Source: Miscanthus floridulus (taxonomy: Eukaryota; Streptophyta; Magnoliopsida; Poales; Poaceae). Taken from it: a stretch of 64,000 nucleotides of DNA. Location: positions 102,038,320-102,102,319 of the forward strand of contig NC_089584.1 of assembly GCF_019320115.1 (NCBI RefSeq). The letters run 5' to 3'. Both the position numbers and the translations under genes were made by a program. Below the pieces are notes generated by a model that saw only the letters and a program-made list of their open reading frames with translations, searched no databases and was not told where the DNA came from. Positions within the stretch are counted from its first letter, which is position 1, and every line of letters begins with the position of its first letter. This document shows positions 11,774-21,495 of the stretch, piece by piece.

Positions 11774-11947
11774 CTCTTGGAGATAGTTTTCTATTCTTGC
11801 CAAAAATCATAGATTGGGAGACTTTGTTGGGAACACTTGGAGATGCTCTCAGTGCCTTGAATTTCCAGATGGAGGGAGTATTTAGTCAGTAGCCATCTAC
11901 TCTCTTCATTCTTAAATATAAGATATTCAAGCAATTTTAAGACATTA

Positions 11948-12258
11948 CTCCCTCTATCTCTTAAAAAATCAAATTCTAGCCCCAAATTTTGTCTCCAAAA
12001 GAATCGATTTCTGAAGATGGATAGTCCACTGATCCACATTAATCTCTCTTGTAGTCTGGGTCTCATTTAACACCTGGTGCTTTTATTGTCCTTTCTGCGC
12101 TGCTATTGGATACTCCAAACGGCGCTACTCAATTAAAATTCTCGATAACTTGAGAACTATTAAGGTTAAACAGTTTAATGAGGGGCAACATGGTCTTTTA
12201 TCTTGTTTACTAATCTATCCTAAAGTTGTTAGAAATTCATTCTTTCATGGACAGGGAG
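11948..12258. mobile_element. Stowaway-like MITE
   Basis: The left end reads TA-CTCCCTCTATC and the reverse complement of the right end reads TA-CTCCCTGTCC. TA target sites on both sides and a length of about 310 bp fit the Stowaway (Tc1/mariner) group. A second CTCCCTCC-type terminus faces the other way at 11871-11880 and may be the end of another, partial copy. Confidence 0.5.
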
Positions 12259-12977
12259 TATATGGTAAAATAAATGATGTATATCATTTATAATTACATA
12301 TTTGAGCTTATGATAAACATTAAAGGTTTCTACACATGTGCATGTTGTCTTTTAGAGGATTTATTCCTAGAGTTCTTTTTAATTTAGGTTTAAATACTTA
12401 CAGATACCTTATGTTTTTTATTTGAGGGAGTACTAATAGTTAATTCATCTATTAGATGTGTTAGAATTTATTAATACTCCTAATTTTAGCTAGTATTAAT
12501 TAATATGTGGATGCATCTCCGCACTAAACAAAAAGCTAAGGCTGTACGTATCCGTCCATGGCCCACGTGTCCCTCCCAATCATCACCCACGCAAACTCGC
12601 AAGTTGAAGCTGGTGTCCACAAAAGTGCTCCGACCAAAACACAGTAAGAAAAAGCCGAAACACGTTTTGACTAATTTGTTGTAAGAGAAAAAAAAATGTT
12701 CTGGTTGAAAAAAAAAACTAAAAAGTATTATAAGACAAGCAAACATTATAGCACGAACGAAGCTGTCAAATAAAATTATTTTCAACAAAATGAATAAGGT
12801 AAATGATGAGGCCGGAGAAACAAGTATTTTTAGAGCTTTTATCTAGTTTCTGCTACAGTGGCTACAATAGTCCAACAATGTAAATAATTTCAAGTCATTT
12901 CTTCTCTCTTCTCTTTAATTCCAATAAATACATTATTACCTTGCCATGAAAACTATTTATTGAAACTGTCCTAATAA

Positions 12978-13324
12978 GGGCCTTCCCGGATCACACCTCG
13001 ATTATTATAATATGGATTATACATAAGATTATTATAATCAAGATTATAGATTTACAATAAGTGTTTGGATCGACAGATTATGGTGGTCAATTATGATTGG
13101 TTAAAGCGAGAGATTTCTATCTTATCTTTTATAGTTTGGTAAGTTGGACATCGTTGGGGAAAGTTCGACTTCCAGAGAACCTATAATCCACTATCTGGTC
13201 TCACCTAGACTATGGGACTATAGTAATTAAGAGTTTTGATTATAATAATCCATCGTATAATAAATCTTGTTTAGACCAAAATTATATAATTTGATTATTT
13301 ATTATAATCGTTAGGGCAAGGGCC
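12978..13324. mobile_element. Tourist-like (PIF/Harbinger) MITE
   Basis: The left end is GGGCCTTCCC and the reverse complement of the right end is GGCCCTTGCCC. TAA target duplications lie at 12975-12977 and 13325-13327. The body is rich in ATTATAATC repeats in both orientations. A TAA duplication with GGCC-type termini is typical of Tourist elements. Confidence 0.55.
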
Positions 13325-13674
13325 TAAAAAGAAGAGAGGAAAATCTGCTTCCCGTTATTACCACTCGATCAAACCAGCCAGCAGTAAATAATCCACGATC
13401 GTTTACGGCCTTCGAACAGGCTGAAAGAAGGTAATCGTTGATTCACCTTTTGCGTTGACGCTGGTAGCTGTTTCGTTTGTGTTATTAAGGTTGCCGCGGT
13501 GGAAGCAAACAACACCTAAAGTATAATTTGTTTCAAGCTAATAATAGTACTCAGAGCAGGCAAAAATTATGCGTCTCTACTTGCCATCATGGACACGAGA
13601 GAAGCTAGAGTGCTCGCCCAGCTGAAACAAGCAACGCAAGCAGAAGCAGAAGCAGAAGCAGAAGCACGCGATAC

Positions 13675-14033
13675 CTGTCGGCGTCGGCGGTGCAGTTGGG
13701 CGTGCGAAGGGAGCAGTCCGGCCCGCCGAAGCAGCTGTTGCACTCGCACCCGGGCCGCCCGTCCTCGCCGGTGATACCATCGAGGAACACCTGCCCGTGG
13801 CCCGAGCACTCGACGGCGGCCACCGCCTCGGCCTCCCTGGCCGCCTGCAGAGACCAGGTGAGCCCGCAGCTGCCGCCACCGTCGTTGTCACGGAGCAGCA
13901 GCGACGGCGAGAGGATGAAGTGGTGCGCGAGGAAGACGGCGTTGAGGAGCAGCGATGAGTAGGCGAGGCCCAGCGGGAGGCCGAGGCCGGCAGGTCCTCG
14001 TGTTGCGTGCTGCCGTCCACCACCCGTCTCCAT
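13675..14033 (-). CDS. TAR/alliinase-family aminotransferase, exon 1 (N-terminus and EGF-alliinase domain)
   Basis: First exon of a tryptophan aminotransferase-related (TAR) protein, the PLP enzyme family that makes indole-3-pyruvate for auxin synthesis; alliinases share the fold. It encodes 119 codons plus 2 nt from ATG at 14033. A hydrophobic stretch at about residues 18-45 is a likely signal anchor. A Cys-rich EGF_alliinase domain follows at about 75-115 (CSGHG, FLDGI, CECNSCFGGPDCS, PNCTADAD). The exon ends in a GT donor at 13674-13673, phase 2, and exon 2 at 113 restores the frame exactly. TAA1/TAR1-type proteins lack this EGF domain, so it is closer to TAR2-4 or alliinase types. The PLP-binding domain lies outside the window. 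The family is clear; the exact orthologue is not. Confidence 0.88.
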
Positions 14034-14076
14034 TATTGAGTGTCTGCTCTGATTTCTCAGAAGTCAGAACCAAGTG

Positions 14077-14085
14077 TATATATAT
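14077..14085 (-). promoter_or_regulatory. Candidate TATA box of the TAR-like gene
   Basis: A TATATATAT run lies about 44-52 bp upstream of the ATG at 14033. It is immediately next to the end of a MITE that starts at about 14086. The short leader it implies is plausible but not proven. Confidence 0.4.
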
Positions 14086-14318
14086 TATGCTAAAATTTTT
14101 GGCAAAACGATACTGTAGCGTTTTTGTTGTTATTTGGTAATTAGTGTCTAATTATAGTCTAATTAGGCTTAAAAGATTCGTCTCGTGGATTTCGTCTAAA
14201 CTGTGTAATTAGTTTTATTTTTTATTTATATTTAATGCTTCATGCACGTGTCAAAGATTCGATGTGACGGGGAATCTTGAAAAATTTGGTATTTTGGGTG
14301 TAACTAAACAGGGCCTTA
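14086..14318. mobile_element. MITE copy A at the TAR promoter
   Basis: Contains blocks of a very common grass MITE: ACTGTAGCG, TCTAATTAGGCTTAAAAG, ATTCGTCTCG, GTGTAATTAG, GATTCGATGTGACGGGG, and a terminus ACTAAACAGGGCC. The same blocks recur in reverse order and orientation at 14342-14579. Its left end abuts the candidate TATA box of the TAR-like gene. Confidence 0.55.
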
Positions 14319-14341
14319 ATTTAACATGGCAGTGATATCCA

Positions 14342-14579
14342 GGCTGTGTTTAGTTTCTAAAAAGTTTTTTAAAAAGTGCTACAGTAGCCATCACATCGAA
14401 TCTTGCGATACGTGTATGGAACACTAAATATAGAAAAAAAACTAATTGCACAGTTTAATTGAAAATCGCGAGACGAACGTTTTGAGTCTAATTAGTCTAT
14501 GATTGAACACTAATTGTCAAATAAAAACGAAAGTGCTACAGTAGCTAAATTTCTAAATTTCCCAAACTAAACACAGCGC
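14342..14579. mobile_element. MITE copy B, inverted relative to copy A
   Basis: The ends are GGCTGTGTTTAGTTT and AAACTAAACACAGC, a clear terminal inverted repeat. The internal blocks CACATCGAATCTTGCG, GAGACGAACG and GTGCTACAGTAGC match copy A in opposite orientation. No convincing target duplication is seen. Confidence 0.6.
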
Positions 14580-14704
14580 TACTATCCAGAAGAAGGAAGA
14601 TCCATATCCCATGGTCCGCACAGAGAGATCAAAACTGTCATAATCTTTCCGTATGAAAAAGCCTCCAAAAAAGTATTCGACTCCTCCGTAGGCTCAGGAG
14701 TTAC

Positions 14705-16264
14705 TGTTGGGTATCAGTATTAGAGATAACTGGAAGAAGAAAGTTGATGGCCGCGAACGCTAACTCGTCCGGATGGTCAAGAGCATATTATGGTCTCACG
14801 AGCCCCCGAAGGTACGGGCTCCGTTTCGTCCGACCCCGAGGGCACGGGCTCCGTCATGCCTGACTCCGAGGGCGCGGGCTCCATCTCGCGCTCCATCTCG
14901 CACGACCTGTCGGACGCAGGCTTCGTCCCGTCTGACCCTGAGGGCGTGGGCTCCGTCACGTCTGACGCCAAGGGCGTGGGCTCCATCTCGCCCAACCCCT
15001 CGGGCACAGACTTCGCCTCACCAGACCTATGGAAGGAGGATTTCGCCTCGCCCGACGGGGGTCTAAAACGCCTCCCATCACTACAGGTTTAAGAGTACGA
15101 ACCATCAATTTAAATAGCGGGCTATAACAACGCTATAGCGCCGCTATAGCCTCTGGAGAGAGCTTCCGCTACGCTATTTCTATTTTTCCGCTATGTCATT
15201 TATAACCACTATATTATGCTTTAATGTCGCTAAATTGATTAGCTGTGACTTCAAAATAGCGCTGCTATTTCAACTTTAGCTTTTAGAGTGACAATCTACT
15301 TATTATATATTTATCTTTTGCTGTTAAGTTGATCTTTTAAAAAATTGAACACTTGAGTCTCACAAATTGTACTATAATGCCATGTTAAATAATATTCCCT
15401 AGACTCCTAAAGCCTTGAAAACATATTTGTGTTCAGTAATTTTCACGATTCTTGTGTTTTTATGAAATAATTACTTGATTTTTTATGGTTTTCGTAAAAA
15501 CCGTTATCTGTCATAGCTCCGCTGTAGCTGCGCTATAGCTTTATAGCTTATAGAAAAAAGATGCCGCTATTTGCAATAGCCCGCTATTTTAAACCTTGGT
15601 ATGAACCCAGAGTCAAACTTCTAACACCAGAAAGGGAGTAGGCGCGTCTTGACGTGACCCGCAGCCACGACGAACCATACCTGAGGACTCACGTCGCCAT
15701 CAGTGTCGAGCATGCCGGCGCTATGCTACCTAATCCCCGTACGACTTCCGACGGGGGTATCCGCTAACCATGCCGTCCGCTGGGATGGAATAGAGAGCCA
15801 CGATCGGCTGACGATGCCCGCGTATAGCGCCAGTGATGAACATGGTCGCAACATGGAGCCATCCCCATCATCATTTATAGGACCGGCGGGACCCGCGTAA
15901 AGGAGATGAAGGGCACCACAACCCTAGAGGCTTTCTTCCTCCTCGCTTCTCTCTCTCTCGTGTAACCTGCACCTTTCCTTCATCTATAAAAGGGAAAGTA
16001 GGATGCCCCACAAAAGGGCATGGCAGAACGAGCTCAACGAGACTCACCTCCGTTCGACCCTTTCACCAGAGACTTGGGACCTACTCCCTCTCTCGACCGT
16101 TTGTAACCCATATTACAAACTAGTGCCGGTAACACGAGCAGCGACAGACTAGACATAGGGACATTCCGCTCGAACCAGTATAAATTCTTGTGTCCTCCGA
16201 GCATACCATCCGGGCCAGACGCGCAAGTCACAAATTTACTAGTCGATGATTCAAAACACCGACA
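14705..16264 (+). mobile_element. Gypsy-type LTR (probably solo) with GC-rich tandem repeats
   Basis: Starts TGTTGGGTATC and ends AACACCGACA, the usual ends of grass gypsy LTRs. The first part (about 14810-15065) is a diverged tandem array around the unit GGGCTCCGYCTCGYCYGACYCCGAG. A TATA box (TCTATAAAAG, about 15983-15992) is followed by a leader-like region. A MITE sits within it (15100-15602). No internal retroelement sequence and no matching target duplication are found, so the solo-LTR call is tentative. Confidence 0.55.
15100..15602. mobile_element. TIR element with AAATAGCGGGCTAT termini, inside the LTR
   Basis: The left end reads TTTAAATAGCGGGCTATAAC and the reverse complement of the right end reads TTTAAAATAGCGGGCTATTG. 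Sub-terminal GCTATAGC-type repeats occur on both sides. It is about 500 bp with an AT-rich centre and no ORF. Superfamily not determined. Confidence 0.6.
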
Positions 16265-16371
16265 CTAGTGGTACTATGGTAGGGGGTATAATGGTAATGA
16301 TCTGAGCTCGGATTGCGAGCAATTCATCATGCCCATAATAAATGTGGAGCGTATGCTAGAAGACACTCTGG

Positions 16372-16585
16372 TTTGCTAGCGGACACCCACAGTGGTGGTC
16401 GTTTGCTGGTGGACACCCAAAGTGGAGCTGTATGCTAGAAGACACTCTGGTTTGTTATAATTATGTCAGAGGACACCGCGGACTAGTTTCCACCGGTTGA
16501 GAGAGAAAAATTCAGTTTGGACATCCGGTGCCCCTGAGCCACATTTGGGTCTGGTTGGACCAGTTAATAACCGACCCAAGACTAG
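16372..16585 (+). repeat. Left TIR of the Pack-MULE
   Basis: Inverted counterpart of 18204-18424 with only scattered differences. It shares CAGTTTGGACATCCGGTGCC and the GACACCC blocks. Confidence 0.75.
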
Positions 16586-16615
16586 TTTGGTTAACCGGCT
16601 CGTCTTCACAAGCGC

Positions 16616-17617
16616 ATGCTTCGCGAGCTCAACTCCCTCATATCCGGTGCCGCGGTCGCGCCCGAGGAGGAGGTCACCGACACCGAGTGGTTCTTACTCA
16701 TCTCCTTGACATAGTTGTTTCTCAACGGGATGGGACTCCCTGGGCAGGCGCTCTTCACCGGCCAGCCCACCAGGATCGCCTCTGGCCTCTCCTCTGCGCC
16801 GTGCGAGCGCACGCGCCAGGCCTACAACTTCGGCCTCCGCACCATGGTCTGCTTCCCTGTCAGCACCGGGGTGCTCGAGCTCCGCTCCACCGACGTCGTG
16901 TTCCAGACCACCGAGAGCATGGTGAAGATCCGCTCGCTCTTCGGGGGCGGAGCAGGGGGTGGCTCATGGCCGCCCATGCAGCCTCAGGCGACATCACAGC
17001 AGCAGCCCACGGCTAGAGTCGACTAGGCGGAGATGGACCCCTCCGTGCTATGGCTTGCCGACACACCAGTCATGGACATCAAGGATTCCTTATCGCACCC
17101 GTCGACCGAGACCTCCATCTCCAAGCCGCCACCTCCACCTCCGCCTCCGCCATAGATCCATTTTAAGAACACGAGCATGAGCACGCTCACAGAGAACCCT
17201 AGTCCATCCATGCACACGTTGCCACCCCCGTTGGCGTCAGCCGCTGCACCACAGCGGCAGCACCAACACCAGAATCAGGCTCACTAGGGCCCATTCCACC
17301 GGGAGCTCAATTTCTTCGACTTTGCGTCCAACCCTTCTTCCTTGGTGGCGACCTCCTGGCCGAGCAACACCAACCACCACCCAGCAGCGAAAATGAAGCA
17401 GGGCATGCTATCCTTCTTATCGACACCCACTACGTGGCTGTCGACGGGCATGGGCACGCTGGCCAAGTCGGAGTCCAACCACTCAGACCTGGACGCGTCT
17501 GTGCACGAGGTGGAGAGCAGCCGTGTTGTGGCGCCGCCATCGGAGGCAGAGAAGCGGCCGTGAAAGCACGGGCGAAAGCCAATGAACGAGCACGAGGAGC
17601 CACTGAACCACATGGAG
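16616..17617 (+). pseudogene. Captured MYC2-like bHLH factor fragment (N-terminal domain, no bHLH)
   Basis: The frame reads from [10 protein letters not shown] through TDTEWF and GLPGQALFTGQP to CFPVSTGVLEL. These are segments of the bHLH-MYC_N domain (JAZ-interacting and activation region) of MYC2-type jasmonate regulators. The linker region of grass MYC2 proteins follows (LKSL-type SKPPPPPP, then KSESNHSDLDASV). It stops at EEPLNHME, exactly where the basic DNA-binding region should begin. One frame is kept throughout, but stops occur after SLT, VD, PPPPP, QAH and EKRP. It is cut in intron-less coding sequence. Confidence 0.8.
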
Positions 17618-18199
17618 GTGGCGTCACTGGACGGGCGCACCAAGCTGCGCGCCGCGGTGGGGACCGGCGACGCGTCCGCCGCTGTGGCTAACTCGATGGC
17701 CATGGCGCTGACGCACGTGCTCGACAACAAGCGCGAGTTCCCCTTTGCCACAGGCGTGGCCAACCTCATGGTGATGTCCCTCAGCAGGAGCGTGCCCGCC
17801 GCTGCCTCCTCGCTAGGTCGCCCCTCATCCTCTAGCCTCCTGCACATCGCCGGAGCCTGCCAGGCTGACATGGTGAGTGAGCCTGCCTGCCTAGATGACT
17901 GGCACCATTTCTCGAACAGGTAGCAGTTGAAACGAATGAACGGACAAGACAGGACAGGACTGACAGTGCGTCGCTCGCGGTTTGTTTTTGTTTTGTAGGT
18001 TGACCAGGCCGTGTTGATGGCATTCGGGGAGAATAGGGCGACCAACTACATGCGCATCCAGGGCAACGGCATTGCACCCGGTGGCAAGACGGCGGAGGCA
18101 GCACTGGTGGAGCGGGGCATGGAGTCGGTGCTATTCCATGGCAAGAAGCTGATGGCGTAGACCAACGGCGAGCGGCTGGACACCATGGCGGAGTAGCTG
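17618..18199 (+). pseudogene. Captured patatin-like phospholipase fragment (pPLA-III-like C-terminus)
   Basis: Begins VASLDGRTKL directly after the MYC part and in the same frame. It continues through SMAMALTHVLDNKREFP and GVANLMVMSL to ADM. An intron follows (GT at 17873, AG at 17999), then VDQAVLMAFGENRATNYMRI. This is the C-terminal part of plant patatin-like phospholipases of the pPLA-III type. The Gly-X-Ser-X-Gly nucleophile segment is not included, so it is catalytically incomplete. Two in-frame stops lie near the end. Confidence 0.7.
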
Positions 18200-18203
18200 G
18201 TCC

Positions 18204-18424
18204 TAGCTTGGGTCAGTATTAGCTGGTCCAACCAGACCTAAACGTGGCTCAGGGGCACCGGATGTCCAAACTGAATTTCTCTCTCTCAACAACTGGTGGA
18301 AACCGGCCCACGGTGTCCTCTGGCATAATTACAACAAACCAGAGTGTCTTCTAGCATACAACTTCACTTTGGGTGTCCGCTAGCAAACGACCACCACTTT
18401 GGGTGTCCGCCAGCCAATTTCCCC
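18204..18424 (-). repeat. Right TIR of the Pack-MULE
   Basis: Reverse complement of the left TIR. The outer end reads GGGGAAATTGGCTGGCGGAC on the minus strand. Confidence 0.75.
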
Positions 18425-18475
18425 TAAAAGTGCAAAATACTTCCGTCCAAAAATGCAATTCTAGCACAGTGTCAT

Positions 18476-19593
18476 TGTCGGTGCAAAAAGTGACCAACAA
18501 GTAAATATTTGTAGTTTTATCATACGTTGTGATCAGATGTGGCCTAGCACTCAATAACACAGGGTTTATACTAGTTCAGTCAACGTGCCCTATGTCCAGT
18601 TTGAGTTGGTCGGTGACTTTAATCCTGAGCCCAGGTGCTCGAAGTTTACAATGGGGTTATAAATGAGGAGGAGAAAGATGGGGGTACAAGAGGTCCAGTC
18701 GGAAGGGACAAGAGCAACAGGAGCTCCGCTATGAGCTAAGTGTTCAAGCCTATGCTTAAGGTTTAAACCTGACGGTTCTGTGGTTGTGTGCTAGTGAACT
18801 TGATCGATTTAATGAATTTGGAATGGCTTGAATGGATCTAGATTCACTTGAATGTTGGGAGAGAGCGGATCCCCTTTTATAGATGAAGGGGATGGCCTTA
18901 CAAGTGAGAGGGAGAGAGTACGTATGCTTCTAAGCCTTGCTATCCACGCCGGTAGGTACAGGATGATGGTAGGCACCCACAATACTGTTGAATGTCAGAT
19001 GCACGTGGGAGGTGGTGTTGTCTTCTTTAGGCATGGTAGATGTCGGCGCCTGCCATACTATTGATACCTGAGGTAGGCATGGGGTTTTTACCATGTTCCT
19101 CCGATATGGTAAAAGTCGACACCCACAACACCGTCGATGCCTAGAGGCATGTGGGGGGCCTTACTCTATGGGAGTTAATGGCGCCCACAATACTGTAGAG
19201 GAAAATATCAGCGCCTACAACACTGTTTGTGTTAGGGAGGTTGTAGAATACTATTTCTACAGGTGTACAGGGTATGGTCCCTGGTATCGTGGTTTGACTT
19301 GTGCGCTCTGCCTTGCTTTCTCCATTCGTTCCTTGGTCCTTTCTGAGCAGGCATCCCTGATCGGTTAGTCCTAGTTGGTTCTGATCATGCCAGACAGAGA
19401 CGAGCAGTGAGCAGGGTTTTTGCATACCCCGGTTGGAGACGTGGAGTTGAAGTCGAAAGTAGTATTTTGGGTAGGCCTTCTGACCTACTATTTATATACT
19501 TGGGCCAGCCCATGAGTCGTGCACTGTCTGCTTGGGCCAAGCCTTTATTTGGGAAGCCGGTCAATGAGGAACCCCGGGTTTATGAACCTGACA
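18476..19593 (-). repeat. 3' LTR (1118 bp) of the gypsy-type element
   Basis: Direct repeat of 27432-28694. Shorter because it lacks most of the GGTCGGAG-rich tandem part seen at about 28440-28565. Confidence 0.88.
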
Positions 19594-19613
19594 GGAGCCC
19601 TCAAGCCCCCGGC

Positions 19614-21495
19614 GATTTGGGCATAATCGTCTAGGGGATTTTTGTCTTAATAGTGGGTGCGCACGAGCGCACCCACGGGTGTAGCCCCCGAGCCCTCGGG
19701 CAATTCAGGCAGAATCATCTAGGGGTGTTTTGTCAGCAGGTGTGTGTGCGTGTTTGTTAGTCGAGACGGAGTCATCAACCAAGGCGTCGTTGCGCAGCCG
19801 AGGCGGATATTTTTGAGGGATTGGGTGAGACGGAGCTCGTTGATCCTGGCGTTAGTGCGCGCCGTGGGACCGGGCGAGGCAATTATTCTTAGGGATTAGA
19901 TGAGATGGAACTCGTGGGCCCTAGCGTCAGTGTGCGCCGTGGGATTGGGCGAGTTAGATTCATGGATCCTAGCCTCGGTATAGTTCGTGAAGCCAAGGTA
20001 GTAGTTAGTTAGTTTTAGGAATCGGGTGAGCCAGGGCTCGTGGATCCTGATGGGGCGAGTTTGGGGTCACAGACCTAGGCATTTGGTGTGCAGTCGAAGC
20101 GTAGCCGGATGGAGCAAGTTTAGGGTCGCAGACCCAGGCATTTTGGTGTGCAGTTGAAGCATAGCCAGATAGGATGAGTTCGGGGTCGTAGACCCAGGCG
20201 TTTGGTGTCTTGAGCCCCCGAGCCCCATTGGGCCTTAGTAGGGGTCGGTTTGACTTGTGTGCATTACCCTATCCTTAGTTTCTTACAATCAGAGGGGCTG
20301 AGTTTTATCGCTTGTCCCGATCGCTCGGTCTCGAGTGACGCGCTCGATGAGTTCGCTAACGGGTATGATCGAGTGGAATTCGGGTCCATTGTTCATGACG
20401 GGGTTGGCAAAGCCCTCTTTTAACATTCCACTGCTCCTTTACCTACAGCCCGGCAGATGCCTGGGTCGTTTCGGAGACCTACTTGGGTGGCCTAATGGCC
20501 TCCCCTCGATGGAGATTCTATGGACTTAGCAGAGGCTTAGGATCAAACGAGAAGGATGAGATGACCATATCTGTCAGACTGGGGAGGGCTGCATGGGTCT
20601 CATTTGCATTTTCTCCCCTAGCTCTATTGTTGCTCATGTCGAATGAGGCAACTGTCGCTTCGTGATGCAACACGGAGCATTGTGATGTATTTCGCTGCAT
20701 GTGCAATGCTTAGTTCCCGAGCTCCTGGGTAGTTCAGGGCCCAAATTATCTAGGGGTACGGGCATATAGAATGAATGCACATTTGGATGTATGTAATGAT
20801 TATAAAGAAATAGAGGGGGTCGGTAGTGTTACCTTGATGACTTGAGTGATGGGGTTTGGAGAGCTCTAGTAAAAATGTCCAACCGGGAACCATGCTCATC
20901 GTTCATGACGGAGTCGACATGGCCTACATGGGGCATCCCTTTGCTCCTTACCTACCCCTTGGTGTGTTTTCCTGCGCCATCGATCAACTTTTAGGAAGCC
21001 TGATGGTCTCTCCTGGCAGAGATCCTATTTTTGGGTTTTTTCTAAGTCCCGCCTAGAGAAGTGGAGGGTCACTTACGTGCGGTGGCGCTTTGGTTCTTGT
21101 GCCCATCATGCGGTAGTGGTTGGTGTGTGATAGTAGTGGGCAATGCCTAGGCCATGTCCCATCTGATTAGGAGCCATTCCATTAGGCAGGGCACGTCTCA
21201 TCGGTCAGGGTGCGTCTTATCTACATTAAATGGGAAAGAGAGAGGGTTTTTCACTCTGCCATTTCGTCTTTCTCGATTGGCACGTCCTCCCCTAACTATT
21301 GTGCCCTTTTCCTTAAGTAGGAGATGGGAGAAGGTTTTCGCCCTGTTCTTTTGCTTATTCCTCATCTATCGCCTCTTTTCCTTTTCCTTCTTGCCGAGAG
21401 CGTTCTTGAGAGCTATGGCAGTGTCTAGGAAAGAAAAGGGAGAGAGCGAGGGAGAAGAGAAAAACTCACAAATCCTTTTGCGATCTTGGAGCGAA
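19614..21495. other. Non-coding internal region of the gypsy-type element
   Basis: Between the 3' LTR and the antisense ORF. It has repeated segments of about 80 bp around AGTTYRGGGTCGYAGACCYAGGC (near 20050-20200) and AGCCCCCGAGCCC blocks. It may hold the promoter of the antisense ORF. No gene is seen. Confidence 0.4.

Larger units (their letters stand above)
415..11857. mobile_element. Candidate TIR DNA element/MITE split by the 11-kb retrotransposon
   Basis: The left end near 420 reads AGCATCTCCAATAGTTCC. The reverse complement of 11826-11852 reads GAGCATCTCCAAGTGTTCCC. The flanks 415-781 and 11779-11857 therefore look like two halves of one element with similar inverted termini, separated by the retroelement at CTCTT. 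Removing the retroelement leaves roughly 450 bp, a MITE-like size. No target duplication could be fixed, and the left half also holds AT-rich sequence I cannot assign. Confidence 0.35.
114..13674 (-). other. 13.56-kb first intron of the TAR-like gene
   Basis: Bounded by a GT donor (13674-13673) and an AG acceptor (115-114) in the minus direction. Most of the length is one 10,987-bp LTR retrotransposon (787-11773) in antisense orientation to the gene. The rest includes an interrupted TIR element, a Stowaway, a Tourist MITE and AT-rich sequence. I see no coding exon in 114-414, 12261-12977 or 13325-13674; the first two are plain AT-rich intron with a CACGTG box near 12563. Without the retroelement and its duplication the intron would be about 2.6 kb. 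Confidence 0.8.
16341..18424 (+). mobile_element. Pack-MULE carrying fragments of two host genes
   Basis: Long inverted repeats of about 210-220 bp (16372-16585 and 18204-18424) share GCGGACACCC, TATGCTAGAAGACACTCTGG, CAGTTTGGACATCCGGTGCC and GGTCTGGTTGGACCAG. Between them lie a MYC-type bHLH fragment and a patatin-type phospholipase fragment that keeps an intron, so the capture was at DNA level. No transposase is present. A 29-bp segment of the left TIR is duplicated outward (16348-16376 against 16428-16456), so the left boundary is approximate. No 9-bp duplication was confirmed. Confidence 0.75.

Noticed and set aside
13577..14073. Several overlapping ORFs in other frames around TAR exon 1
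   Set aside because: They are GC-rich shadow frames. Only the frame starting at 14033 carries the EGF-alliinase cysteine pattern and joins exon 2.
14773..15092. ORFs of 97 and 100 codons on plus and one of 76 on minus
   Set aside because: All are translations of a low-complexity tandem array within an LTR, open in three frames at once.
17284..18045. Minus-strand ORF of 253 codons in the Pack-MULE
   Set aside because: It is antisense to the MYC and patatin fragments, which have clear family matches on the plus strand.
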